From NCBI GenBank assembly GCA_947500435.1, contig CANMRV010000002.1, positions 186,001 through 250,000 of the forward strand: 64,000 bases of DNA, given 5' to 3'. The DNA is from an uncultured Flavobacteriaceae bacterium. Lineage in GTDB: Bacteria; Bacteroidota; Bacteroidia; Flavobacteriales; Flavobacteriaceae. The position numbers and the translations under genes are program-made. This document shows, piece by piece, positions 43,705-52,698 of this stretch. Every line of letters starts with the position of its first letter. The first letter of the stretch is position 1. A model generated the notes under the pieces. It was not told the origin of the DNA. It was given only the letters and a program-made list of their open reading frames with translations, and did not search any database.

Positions 43705-45867
43705 ATGAGAAAACTAACCTTAACAATCACATACCTATTTTATTCCTTAGTCATGTTAGCCCAGACTACGATTTCCGGTACAGTAACCGATGGAAAGAAC
43801 ATTCCCATAGAAGGAGCAAACATCTATTTAGAGGGAACCTATGATGGAGCATCTTCCGATGCAAATGGGAAATTCAGTTTTGAGACTTCGGAAACAGGAA
43901 CTCAGAACCTTGTCATTTCTATGATTTCATTTGACACCTACATGCAAGCGGGAGATGTTTCTTATTTGAAGGATTTGAATATTCAATTGCTGGAAGCTAT
44001 CAATCAACTGACGGGAGTAACGCTAACCGCTGGAAGCTTTCAGGCGGGAGATAATTCCAAAGTATCTGTTCTAAAACCATTAGATATTGTAACCACAGCA
44101 GGTGCGGCAGGAGATTTCGTTGGAGCTTTACAAACACTACCTGGAACTTCTTATGTTAGTGAAGATGGTCGTTTATTCGTTCGTGGAGGTCAAGCAGGAG
44201 AGACACAGGTTTTTATTGACGGGCTTCGGGTCTTTCAACCCTTCAATGCCACGGCAAATAATATTCCAACCAGAGGGCGTTTTTCTCCTTTTTTATTTAA
44301 GGGAATTACGTTCAGTACAGGTGGCTACTCCGCTGAATACGGACAAGCACTTTCAAGTGTTTTACTCTTAAATACCACAGATGAACCCGATCAAGAGAAG
44401 ACGGATATTTCTATATTGTCTGTAGGAGCTGGACTTGGGAAGACTGAAATCTGGGGAAATCAATCCCTTAGCGTCAATGCGCAATATATCAATTTAGCAC
44501 CTTATCAATGGCTTATTCCGAATGAACAAGGCGCCCGATGGAATAAACCTTACGAATCAATATCTGGGGAAGCGGTTTTTAGAAGCAAGTCCGATAAAGG
44601 TATGTTCAAGTTCTATACAGGGTTCAACCAAGCCAATCTTGATTTAGACCAAGAGGATATCAATTTTGATGATTTTGTCAACTTCCGATTAAAAAATAGC
44701 AACCTATATGCCAATACCTCTTACAAACATTTTTTCGATAAGGAATGGACTATGACCGCCGGAGCAAGTATTTCCTCTGATAGAAATGATATTGGTTTTG
44801 CAACCAATACTATAGATGCCAATGAAACGGCAGGTCATTTAAAATTAAAAGTCAAAAAAGCGCTTAGTAGTCGATTTCAATTGAATTTTGGTGCAGAACA
44901 TTTTATAACGGATTATCAAGAAAATTTTCTTGCTCCCGATGGATTTACATTCGATTCCGGCTTTAGAGATAATCTTAGCGCAGGTTTTGCGGAAGCGGAT
45001 ATCTTCTTTAGCAATAAATTTGCAATGAAGCTGGGGGTAAGAGGTGAGCACTCAAGTTTTTTGGAAGATTCCAACATGGCACCGCGAGTTTCTTTAGCTT
45101 ACAAGAGTAGTGATAAAGGCCAATTCTCTTTAGCCTATGGCGATTTCTACCAAAACCCTTTGAGTGAATCTTTAAAGTTTGATAGGAGTCTTGATTTTGA
45201 AAAAACCTCCCACTATATTTTCAATTATCAGTATTTATCCGATGGGAAAACTTTTCGGGCGGAGGCATTCTATAAAGATTATGACAAACTTGTAAAGTTC
45301 GATTCGCAAATGCCCCAATTCAATTCGCAATTCAATAATCTTGGAAGCGGGTATGCCACAGGTATTGACCTCTTTTGGAGGGACAATAAAAGCATCAAAA
45401 ATCTCGATTATTGGGCATCGTACTCCTATTTGAACACAGAAAGGGATTTTCGCAACTTCCCTGAAAGGGCAACTCCCAATTTTGCCCCAACGCATGGTCT
45501 TTCATTAGTGACCAAGTATTGGGTGGAAGACTGGCGTTCGCAGATTGGGGTGTCGTACAACTATAGTTCAGGTAGACCTTATGACAATCCGAATACTCTG
45601 GAGTTCTTAGCCGAGAAAACCAAATCATTTAACAGTTTAAATGTGAACTGGGCCTATTTAATATCCCAACAAAAAATACTGTTTTTCTCTGTGAGTAATA
45701 TTACAGGATTTAAAAATGTGAATGGATATCAATATGCCAATATTCCCAATATGGATGGTATTTTTGAACGACGCGCTATACGACCAACCGCTGATGCTTT
45801 CTTCGTAGTAGGTTTCTTCTGGACTATCAGCGATGATAAGAGCAGTAACCAATTGGATAATTTATAG
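43705..45867 (+). CDS. TonB-dependent outer membrane receptor with CarboxypepD-reg-like domain, 720 aa
   Basis: Signal peptide (about 1-19), then a carboxypeptidase-regulatory-like domain (TTISGTVTDGKNIPIEGANIYL, in part) as in Bacteroidota receptors, a plug domain (VFIDGLRVFQPFN, about 165-180) and a barrel. With 720 residues it is shorter than SusC proteins (about 1000) and no SusD gene is beside it, so it is a general TonB receptor, perhaps for siderophores, metals or peptides. The C-terminus ends FFWTISDD. Monocistronic. Confidence 0.9.
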   Translation: MRKLTLTITYLFYSLVMLAQTTISGTVTDGKNIPIEGANIYLEGTYDGASSDANGKFSFETSETGTQNLVISMISFDTYMQAGDVSYLKDLNIQLLEAINQLTGVTLTAGSFQAGDNSKVSVLKPLDIVTTAGAAGDFVGALQTLPGTSYVSEDGRLFVRGGQAGETQVFIDGLRVFQPFNATANNIPTRGRFSPFLFKGITFSTGGYSAEYGQALSSVLLLNTTDEPDQEKTDISILSVGAGLGKTEIWGNQSLSVNAQYINLAPYQWLIPNEQGARWNKPYESISGEAVFRSKSDKGMFKFYTGFNQANLDLDQEDINFDDFVNFRLKNSNLYANTSYKHFFDKEWTMTAGASISSDRNDIGFATNTIDANETAGHLKLKVKKALSSRFQLNFGAEHFITDYQENFLAPDGFTFDSGFRDNLSAGFAEADIFFSNKFAMKLGVRGEHSSFLEDSNMAPRVSLAYKSSDKGQFSLAYGDFYQNPLSESLKFDRSLDFEKTSHYIFNYQYLSDGKTFRAEAFYKDYDKLVKFDSQMPQFNSQFNNLGSGYATGIDLFWRDNKSIKNLDYWASYSYLNTERDFRNFPERATPNFAPTHGLSLVTKYWVEDWRSQIGVSYNYSSGRPYDNPNTLEFLAEKTKSFNSLNVNWAYLISQQKILFFSVSNITGFKNVNGYQYANIPNMDGIFERRAIRPTADAFFVVGFFWTISDDKSSNQLDNL

Positions 45868-45874
45868 AATGGAT

Positions 45875-46480
45875 TTATGAATGGCCCCAATTATCGGGGT
45901 CATTATTCTGGTTGGGGGAGAGTCCTAAAATATCTCCCTTCGTACTAGCACCCAATCCAATAACACTTCGATTCACATAATTGAAATAGCTTACGACTTG
46001 ATTGATTTCAAGTATTTCGCCTTCTGAGAATCCTGATTTTTTGAGAGCAGTAAAGTCCTCCTCAATGATACTTTGAATATTCATGGTCAACTTTTTGGCA
46101 TAAGTAGCTCCACTAGTAAATTTTGCATCCAGGAAGGAATCCAATGTATCATTCTTTAGAGCCTCTAAAAATTGGCTTGACTTCGCATCATTATTTAATA
46201 GACGTTGAAATCCTGCAAAATGATGTTCCAAGCAATACTCACAATTGTTGAGGTGACTTACATGACATCCTAAAGCTTCCAAATACCATTTTGGCAAGGT
46301 GTTTCCTGAATGATGCAAAACAGCTTTGTATAAAACCATATGTCCTTCGAGCGTATGCGGACGTAGACTATGGATTTTCAAAACATTATCCACATTATTA
46401 TCAGGACCTTTTACTCTTTTGTAAAGGCTTTTGAGTTTGCCTTCTGCTTTATCGTAATCTATGGTTTCTATCCAACTCAT
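45875..46480 (-). CDS. AhpD/carboxymuconolactone decarboxylase-like protein (peroxidase-related), 201 aa
   Basis: A helical protein with the CMD motif LNNCEYCLEHHFAG (CxxC, with the downstream His). This is the uncharacterised peroxidase-related branch, known for alkylhydroperoxidase-like redox centres. No signal peptide, so cytoplasmic. Start ATG at 46480. Convergent with the TonB receptor gene, 7 bases apart, and divergent from the cox cluster. Substrate unknown; a thiol peroxidase or redox partner function is inference. Confidence 0.87.
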   Translation of the reverse strand: MSWIETIDYDKAEGKLKSLYKRVKGPDNNVDNVLKIHSLRPHTLEGHMVLYKAVLHHSGNTLPKWYLEALGCHVSHLNNCEYCLEHHFAGFQRLLNNDAKSSQFLEALKNDTLDSFLDAKFTSGATYAKKLTMNIQSIIEEDFTALKKSGFSEGEILEINQVVSYFNYVNRSVIGLGASTKGDILGLSPNQNNDPDNWGHS

Positions 46481-46593
46481 ATATTCAGATTTACTGGGAA
46501 TTGTATTCTAAGGAAATATACCAATTTAGAAAACAAAACTTGTCACAGCAGTCGAATTTAGGTATCTTAAACCCTTAGGACTAATTTATATTT

Positions 46594-47487
46594 ATGAAGA
46601 GTGAGGAACTTTCCCAAATCAAAAAAATGCTTCAAGAGCAAGGCTATATTGATGACGGCGCAATTGCCATGTCTGTGTTTTTGGCAATGAAGCTTGAGAA
46701 GCCTTTATTGGTTGAAGGTCCAGCCGGCGTGGGGAAAACAGAAATCGCTAAAGTGATGGCGAAGTCGATGAAGACAGAATTAATTCGACTGCAATGTTAT
46801 GAAGGCTTGGATAGTACACACGCCCTATACGAATGGAATTACCAGCATCAACTCTTGTATCTAAAAATGCAAGAGAGTAAAGGCCAAGATGTGAAAGCTC
46901 TGGAAGAAACAATTTTCTCTGATAAATTTCTTTTGAAGCGGCCTGTTTTGAATGCCATTACCCATTCTGAAAAAACTGTTTTGCTCATCGATGAAATTGA
47001 CCGAGCCGATGAAGAATTTGAAAGTTTTCTTTTGGAAGTACTTTCCGATTGGCAAGTGACAATTCCAGAAATAGGAACGATAAAAGCAACGAACAAACCC
47101 CAAATCATTCTAACTGGAAATCGAACCAGAGAACTTTCAGAAGCTTTGCGAAGAAGGTGTTTATATCTATGGATTGACTACCCAACTTTTGAAAAAGAAT
47201 TGGCGATTGTGAAGTCCAAAGTCCCAGAGATTGACCAAAAATTGGGCGTTCAAATCTGTTCTTTTATGAAGGAGTTACGCGAAATGAAACTCGAAAAGAC
47301 GCCTGGTATTTCTGAAACTATTGATTGGGCTAGAGCATTGGCTAGCATGCACTTAACTCATTTGGATAAACAAATAGTTGAAGACACTTTGGGGGTTGTT
47401 CTGAAAGACTGGCAAGATATGCGACATACGGTGGATTCACTTTCAGAGTTATTGGAGAGAACTGGGGTTACTTCTAGAATAGGGTAG
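46594..47487 (+). CDS. MoxR-type AAA+ ATPase (CoxD-like), 297 aa
   Basis: Walker A GPAGVGKT at 42-49, Walker B LLIDEIDRAD at 130-139, and the sensor segment ILTGNRTRELSEALRRRC (in part). It is similar to CoxD, the ATPase needed to assemble the molybdenum-copper centre of CO dehydrogenase in Oligotropha. It is followed 2 bases later by a VWA protein and then by the molybdenum hydroxylase subunits, which is the CoxD-CoxE arrangement. It probably remodels the large subunit in the cytoplasm. Name by position and family; not proved. Confidence 0.9.
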   Translation: MKSEELSQIKKMLQEQGYIDDGAIAMSVFLAMKLEKPLLVEGPAGVGKTEIAKVMAKSMKTELIRLQCYEGLDSTHALYEWNYQHQLLYLKMQESKGQDVKALEETIFSDKFLLKRPVLNAITHSEKTVLLIDEIDRADEEFESFLLEVLSDWQVTIPEIGTIKATNKPQIILTGNRTRELSEALRRRCLYLWIDYPTFEKELAIVKSKVPEIDQKLGVQICSFMKELREMKLEKTPGISETIDWARALASMHLTHLDKQIVEDTLGVVLKDWQDMRHTVDSLSELLERTGVTSRIG

Positions 47488-47489
47488 TA

Positions 47490-48659
47490 GTGAAAACCAC
47501 GACAGCACATCAAACCGAACTCTCCGCAAACGTAGTTTTGCTCTGTCGTTTTCTGCGCAAAAAGAGTTTCAATTTGACCGCTACGGAAGAGGCCGATGCG
47601 CTAACAGCAATTTCTTACCTACCAATTAATTCGGAAGACTATTTCCGGGAAGCACTGCGTTCAGTTTTAACGAAGAGCCAATTTCAACAAACAAAGTTCA
47701 ATGAGTACTATCACGAATTCAAAGACCAATTAAAAAAAGCTTCAGATTCCAAGGTCAAAGAACTTCCCGAAGAAAAACCACAACCTGAAAAGAAAACGAA
47801 AGAAGCTAAATTTGAAGCTCTGAAAGATTGGCTGAACTTGAGTCCATCCGAAGAAGAAAAAGAAATCGCTGCCTTTAGTGATTTAGAGGTTCTTACACGA
47901 AAGGACTTCCTCGATTTAAGTGAAGATGAAATGCTACTGATGATGCGGGTTTTGAAGAAACTAGCACGTAAGATGGCGCATCAAAAAAGCAGGCTTCGAA
48001 AGAAATCGAAAAGAAGGCAACAACTGGACTTAAAACAAACCATCCGTCAGAACATGCGCAAAGGAGGAGAGATTCAGCAATTGGTTTTTTCCGAAAAGAA
48101 AAACCGAAAACTAAAGCTGGTACTCCTATGTGACGTAAGCCGTTCTATGGATTTATACAGTCGCTTTTTCATTCACCTTATTTATGCTTTTCAAAATGCC
48201 TATGATAAAATAGAAACCTTGGTTTTCAGTACTGCCTTACATAAGGTTAGTGAAATATTGGATAATAATGAGTTTGACAAAGCATTCCGTACGATTTCAG
48301 AGCGCGTTCCTCATTGGTCGGGAGGCACAACGATTGGCTCATGTCTTCATGATTTCACTCAGAACTATGGTCATGGTATGTTGGACAAGAAAACAATCGT
48401 TTTGATTTTATCCGATGGATGGGATACGGGTGAACCAGAGGTCATGAAAGAAGCCATGAAAACGATTTACAAAAAATCGAAAAAAGTAATTTGGCTGAAC
48501 CCCTTGGCGGGGAGTCCTGATTTTTCGCCTGAGGCTATCGGAATGAAAACGGCCCTTCCTTACATTGATGTTTTCGCATCAGCGCATAATTTGGAAAGTC
48601 TAAAACAAGTTTTGCAGCAACTTCGAAGGAAAAGAAGTTTGCTGAACAAACAACTTTAA
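47490..48659 (+). CDS. VWA-domain protein (CoxE-like), 389 aa
   Basis: The start is GTG at 47490, 2 bases after the MoxR gene. A charged N-terminal half (about 1-195) is followed by a von Willebrand type A domain with the MIDAS motif DVSRSM at 215-220 and DGWDTG near residue 310. It matches CoxE-type VWA proteins that work with MoxR ATPases (CoxD) in maturation of molybdenum hydroxylases. Many basic residues (KSRLRKKSKRRQQ) near 165-185. No signal peptide; cytoplasmic. Partner of the preceding gene. Confidence 0.9.
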   Translation: MKTTTAHQTELSANVVLLCRFLRKKSFNLTATEEADALTAISYLPINSEDYFREALRSVLTKSQFQQTKFNEYYHEFKDQLKKASDSKVKELPEEKPQPEKKTKEAKFEALKDWLNLSPSEEEKEIAAFSDLEVLTRKDFLDLSEDEMLLMMRVLKKLARKMAHQKSRLRKKSKRRQQLDLKQTIRQNMRKGGEIQQLVFSEKKNRKLKLVLLCDVSRSMDLYSRFFIHLIYAFQNAYDKIETLVFSTALHKVSEILDNNEFDKAFRTISERVPHWSGGTTIGSCLHDFTQNYGHGMLDKKTIVLILSDGWDTGEPEVMKEAMKTIYKKSKKVIWLNPLAGSPDFSPEAIGMKTALPYIDVFASAHNLESLKQVLQQLRRKRSLLNKQL

Positions 48660-48834
48660 TAGCCCTCATTTATGAAGTAATTAAACAAATTCCCAATTAA
48701 TTAGGAAATAGTTAAAATTCTTCTCGAAATAATTGCAAATAACCAACTCTTCTTTTTATCTTGATAGTCCGACTTTCTGTGAGAATAAAAGTCGCTACAA
48801 CAATTTTCGAGAAACACTTTAAATCTTATTACAT

Positions 48835-49299
48835 ATGCAAATTTCAGTTAAGATCAATGGTAAGACGTATGACCATGATATAGAGCCGCGCATTAGTTTG
48901 GCCCAATATTTAAGGGAAACGTTGAACCTTACCGGTACACATATCGGATGTGATACCAGTGGATGTGGCGCGTGTACCGTTCACGTAGATGGTGCCGCCG
49001 CCAAAGCGTGCACGCTTTTAGCAGTTCAAGTCGATGGTTGTGATATCAAAACCATTGAAGGAATGGCCAACGGAAATGAAATGCATCCCATTCAGGAGGC
49101 TTTTAAAGATAACCACGGATTGCAATGTGGATTCTGTACACCCGGGATGGTGATGACCGCAGCCGATATCCTAAAGAATAATCCGAATCCATCCGAAGAA
49201 GAAATACGGCACGGACTCGAAGGTAACTTCTGCCGATGCACAGGGTATCACAATATTGTTAAATCGATACAGCAAGCCGCTGAAAAAATAAATGCATAA
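48835..49299 (+). CDS. [2Fe-2S] small subunit of a molybdenum hydroxylase (CoxS-like), 154 aa
   Basis: Two [2Fe-2S] clusters are shown by the ferredoxin-type cysteines C39, C44, C47 and C59 and the helical-domain cysteines C98, C101, C133 and C135 ([15 protein letters not shown]). It carries electrons between molybdenum and FAD in the three-subunit enzyme. Full length for the family. The gene follows an AT-rich gap of 175 bases, so a promoter may lie before it, and stops 3 bases before the large-subunit gene. Confidence 0.95.
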   Translation: MQISVKINGKTYDHDIEPRISLAQYLRETLNLTGTHIGCDTSGCGACTVHVDGAAAKACTLLAVQVDGCDIKTIEGMANGNEMHPIQEAFKDNHGLQCGFCTPGMVMTAADILKNNPNPSEEEIRHGLEGNFCRCTGYHNIVKSIQQAAEKINA

Positions 49300-49302
49300 G
49301 CT

Positions 49303-51663
49303 ATGGAAACGTATATAGGAAAACCTGTAAAAAGAAGAGAAGACGCTCGATTTCTAAAAGGAGCTGGAAAATATACTGACGATATCAAACTGCAAGGAAT
49401 GACGCATTCGGCTTTTGTTCGGAGTCCGTATGCCCATGCAAAGATATTGAGTGTTGATACTTCAGCTGCCGAAAAGGCTGAAGGTGTTGTCGCTGTGTAC
49501 ACAGGAAGTGATGCATGCGGAACATTTGGAGTGCCCTGTGGATGGCAGGTCGATTTCAAAAATGGTGAAACGATGCGTGAACCGCTGCATCCACTTTTAG
49601 CGAAAGATAAAATACTACATCTCGGGGAAGCAGTTGCTATCGTTATTGCAGAAACTTTGGAGTTGGCGCGTGACGCTGCCGAATTGGTGCAAGTGAATTA
49701 CGAAGCTTTACCGGCAGTCACTTGCCCTAAAAAAGCAATGGAACCTAGTGCGCCGAAAGTCCATGACCAGTGGGAAGATAATGCGGCCTTCGATTGGTGT
49801 ATAGGTAATGATAGGGCAGAGGTAGAAGCGGCTTTAGCGAATGCCCATCATGTTACTGAAATGACGTACAAGAACCATCGTGTGGCACCAAATGCTATCG
49901 AACCACGAAGCTATATTTCGGATTATGATGTCAACGCAGATAAATGGACTTTATATACAAGTACTCAGAATCCGCATTTGGTGCGCTTGCTACTTTGTGC
50001 TTTTGCCTTGGGAATTCCTGAGCATAAAGTGCGTGTGGTTTCCTATGACGTTGGTGGCGGATTTGGAAGTAAAATATATCATTATACGGAAGAAGCACTA
50101 TTAACTTGGGCATCTAAGGAAATCGGAAGACCTATCAAATGGACATCCGATAGAACGGAAGCTTTTTTGACCGATGCGCATGGGCGTGACCATATTGTAC
50201 ATTCTAAAATGGGATTTGATGCGGACGGAAAAATTGTCGCGCACTTGACGGATGAGTATTGTGCCATGGGCGCCTACCTTTCGACATTTGCACCGGCAGT
50301 TCCAACCTATTTACACGGAACACTTTTTCAGGGCGTGTATACGACGCCATTGATTCATTTGAATGTAGTAGCGCCGTTCACCCATACCGTTGCGGTTGAT
50401 GCGTACCGCGGTGCGGGACGACCAGAAGCGACCTATTTGCTAGAACGAATCATTTCGAAGGCAGCAAAGGAAATGAATATGGACCCTGCCGAATTACGTT
50501 ATAAAAACTTCATTCCTCCCTTTAACGGAACAACAGAACCTGGTTATCAAACCCAAGTTGCTTTGCAATATGATAGTGGAAATTACCACGGAGTTCTCAA
50601 AAGAGGATTGGAAATGTTGGGCTATGAAGATTTTAGGAAAGAACAAGCGGAAGCCCGCAAGAATGGAAAATTATTGGGAGTTGGAATATCTACCTATATA
50701 GAAGGTTGCGGAATTGCACCTTCAGCAGTAGTGGGGTCTTTAGGGGCAAGAGCCGGACTATACGAAGTCGGTCACGTTCGTGTGCAGCCGACAGGCAAAG
50801 TATCTGTATTTACGGGAGCACATTCCCACGGACAAGGTCATGAAACCGTGTTTGCGCAGTTTGTAGCTGATAAATTAGGAATTCCTATGGATGACATTGA
50901 TATCGTACATGGGGATACCGACCAAGTCGCCTTCGGAATGGGAACCTATGGCTCTCGGAGTTTGGCAGTAGGGGGAAGTGCAATTATCAAAAGTGTAGAA
51001 AAAGTGCTGGAAAAAGGAGCCAAAATTGCCGCCCACAAACTGGAAGCAGCCGAAGAAGATTTGGAATACGCAGAAGGCAAATGGACAGTTAAAGGAACTG
51101 ACAAATCCATTTCCTTTGGAGATGTTTCGTTGACAGCTTATGTCCCACACGACTATCCAGAAGGAGTTGAACCCGGACTCGATTTTTCAAGCTTCTACGA
51201 CCCAACAAATTTCACCTATCCCTTCGGAACACATATCGCGGTAGTTGAGGTGGATGCAGATACGGGAAAAGTAGACTTACAACGTTTCGTCGCTTGCGAT
51301 GATGTGGGTAATGTAATGAATCCGATGATTGTAGATGGTCAAATTCACGGTGGTGTAGTGCAAGGTGTAGGCCAAGCGTTATTAGAGGAAGTCGTTTATG
51401 ATGGCGAAGGCCAAATGGTAACCGGTTCCTACATGGACTATGCGATGCCAAGAGCCGATGATGTTCCCATGATAGAAACCGACAGAACAACAACACCTTG
51501 TCCACATAATCCTTTAGGCGTAAAAGGAGCAGGCGAGGCCGGAGCTATTGGTTCCACACCAGCTGTTGTAAATGCCGTAGTAGATGCCTTAGCGCATTTA
51601 GGAGTTACGGATATTCAAATGCCTGTGACACCACAGCGCGTTTGGAAAGCGATGCAGAATTGA
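49303..51663 (+). CDS. Molybdopterin-binding large subunit, xanthine oxidase family, CO dehydrogenase form II (CoxL-like), 786 aa
   Basis: The molybdenum cofactor-binding subunit of a three-subunit hydroxylase. The active-site loop reads AYRGAGR at 367-373, the signature of form II (putative) CO dehydrogenases; the form I loop AYxCSFR with the copper-ligand Cys is absent. The catalytic Glu lies in GAGEAGAIGS (E745). GGGFGSK (about 250) also fits. Form II enzymes probably oxidise other small substrates as well or instead. 4th gene of the cluster; the FAD subunit gene begins 145 bases later. Confidence 0.93.
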   Translation: METYIGKPVKRREDARFLKGAGKYTDDIKLQGMTHSAFVRSPYAHAKILSVDTSAAEKAEGVVAVYTGSDACGTFGVPCGWQVDFKNGETMREPLHPLLAKDKILHLGEAVAIVIAETLELARDAAELVQVNYEALPAVTCPKKAMEPSAPKVHDQWEDNAAFDWCIGNDRAEVEAALANAHHVTEMTYKNHRVAPNAIEPRSYISDYDVNADKWTLYTSTQNPHLVRLLLCAFALGIPEHKVRVVSYDVGGGFGSKIYHYTEEALLTWASKEIGRPIKWTSDRTEAFLTDAHGRDHIVHSKMGFDADGKIVAHLTDEYCAMGAYLSTFAPAVPTYLHGTLFQGVYTTPLIHLNVVAPFTHTVAVDAYRGAGRPEATYLLERIISKAAKEMNMDPAELRYKNFIPPFNGTTEPGYQTQVALQYDSGNYHGVLKRGLEMLGYEDFRKEQAEARKNGKLLGVGISTYIEGCGIAPSAVVGSLGARAGLYEVGHVRVQPTGKVSVFTGAHSHGQGHETVFAQFVADKLGIPMDDIDIVHGDTDQVAFGMGTYGSRSLAVGGSAIIKSVEKVLEKGAKIAAHKLEAAEEDLEYAEGKWTVKGTDKSISFGDVSLTAYVPHDYPEGVEPGLDFSSFYDPTNFTYPFGTHIAVVEVDADTGKVDLQRFVACDDVGNVMNPMIVDGQIHGGVVQGVGQALLEEVVYDGEGQMVTGSYMDYAMPRADDVPMIETDRTTTPCPHNPLGVKGAGEAGAIGSTPAVVNAVVDALAHLGVTDIQMPVTPQRVWKAMQN

Positions 51664-51675
51664 TGAAAAATGTCA

Positions 51676-51735
51676 GAAGTCGGAAGACGGAAGACGGAAA
51701 TTTCAATTTTTTGAACTTGACACTTGAACTTGAAC
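51676..51735. repeat. Short tandem repeats between the large- and medium-subunit genes
   Basis: Three 7-bp units GAAGTCG, GAAGACG, GAAGACG (51676-51696), and further on three units of ACTTGA separated by one base (51715-51733). Such purine-rich tandem arrays are found between genes in Flavobacteriaceae. They interrupt the cox-type operon in a 145-base gap. Confidence 0.55.
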
Positions 51736-51808
51736 TTTTTCCATTAATAGCATAAAGGAAGTCGTTTCGAGATTGTAGTTAAAAAAACGAAAATTTAATA
51801 CTAAGAAA

Positions 51809-52615
51809 ATGATACCAGCAAAATTTGATTATATAAAAGCATCTTCCATAAGTGAAGCGATTAGTTTGCTTGATAAGCACGGAGATGACGCAAAATTACT
51901 TTCTGGGGGACATAGTTTGATTCCCGCTATGAAGTTGCGATTAAGTCGACCAGAAGTGCTCATAGATATCAGCGGAATTTCAGGAATGAATTCTATTACA
52001 GAAGATGGCAATGAAATCGTTATCGGTGCGAATTGTACCCATGCGGATATTGTAAACTCCGATTTGATAAATTCGGATTTAAATATTCTGGCACAAACGG
52101 CCAAGCATATCGGTGATATACAAGTCCGTAATCGAGGAACGATTGGTGGAAGCCTGGCCCATGCAGACCCAGCAGCAGATTACCCTGCGGTAGTTTTAGC
52201 CTGTGATGCGAAAATCGTAGTAGAAGGAAAAAACGGTGGCAGAACAATTGCCGCAACCGATTTCTTCTTAGGAATTTTCACCACGGCTATAGCAGAAGAT
52301 GAAATCATCACATCGATTCGTTTTCCCAAAGTAGCGAATGGTAATTATCAAAAATTCTTTCAGTCCGCTTCTCGCTTTGCCGTAGTCGGCGTAGCTGCTG
52401 TTAAAGAAGGAAACTCCGTCAAAGTTGGGGTAACCGGAGTAGCAGGAACACCCTATCGCGCAACGGCCGTAGAAAATGCCTATTCAGGTAGTTCAGATGC
52501 CGCATTACATGCTGTGGATGGCGTAGAAGATGAGTTGATGAGTGACCATTTTGCGGATGAGGAATATAGAGCGCATCTAGCTAAGGTAATGGTGAAGAAG
52601 GCTTTGGAGGCGTAA
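51809..52615 (+). CDS. FAD-binding medium subunit (CoxM-like), 268 aa
   Basis: Flavin-binding motifs of the molybdopterin dehydrogenase family are present: LSGGHSL at 31-37 and TIGGSLAHADPAADYP at 111-126. It accepts electrons from the iron-sulfur subunit and passes them on. Its C-terminal CO-dehydrogenase flavoprotein domain covers about 165-268. With the genes at 48835 and 49303 it completes a three-subunit molybdenum hydroxylase. Gene order is small-large-medium, unlike the medium-small-large order of classical coxMSL operons. Confidence 0.93.
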   Translation: MIPAKFDYIKASSISEAISLLDKHGDDAKLLSGGHSLIPAMKLRLSRPEVLIDISGISGMNSITEDGNEIVIGANCTHADIVNSDLINSDLNILAQTAKHIGDIQVRNRGTIGGSLAHADPAADYPAVVLACDAKIVVEGKNGGRTIAATDFFLGIFTTAIAEDEIITSIRFPKVANGNYQKFFQSASRFAVVGVAAVKEGNSVKVGVTGVAGTPYRATAVENAYSGSSDAALHAVDGVEDELMSDHFADEEYRAHLAKVMVKKALEA

Positions 52616-52698
52616 GACAGGCAATAGAACTTAGAATTGTTTTAGCCCTGATGTTCGCATTGGGGTTATTTAGTTAGAGACTCGACAAACCAATCAGA

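Noticed and set aside
43705-45867. TonB receptor as SusC of a polysaccharide locus
   Set aside because: At 720 residues it is too short for SusC and no SusD-like gene follows; called a general TonB-dependent receptor.
49303-51663. True aerobic CO dehydrogenase (form I CoxL)
   Set aside because: The active-site loop is AYRGAGR, not the form I AYxCSFR with the copper-binding Cys; only the form II type is supported.
51676-51735. Short repeats as a possible CRISPR or attachment site
   Set aside because: Units are 6-7 bp in direct tandem with no spacers and no integrase or cas gene nearby.
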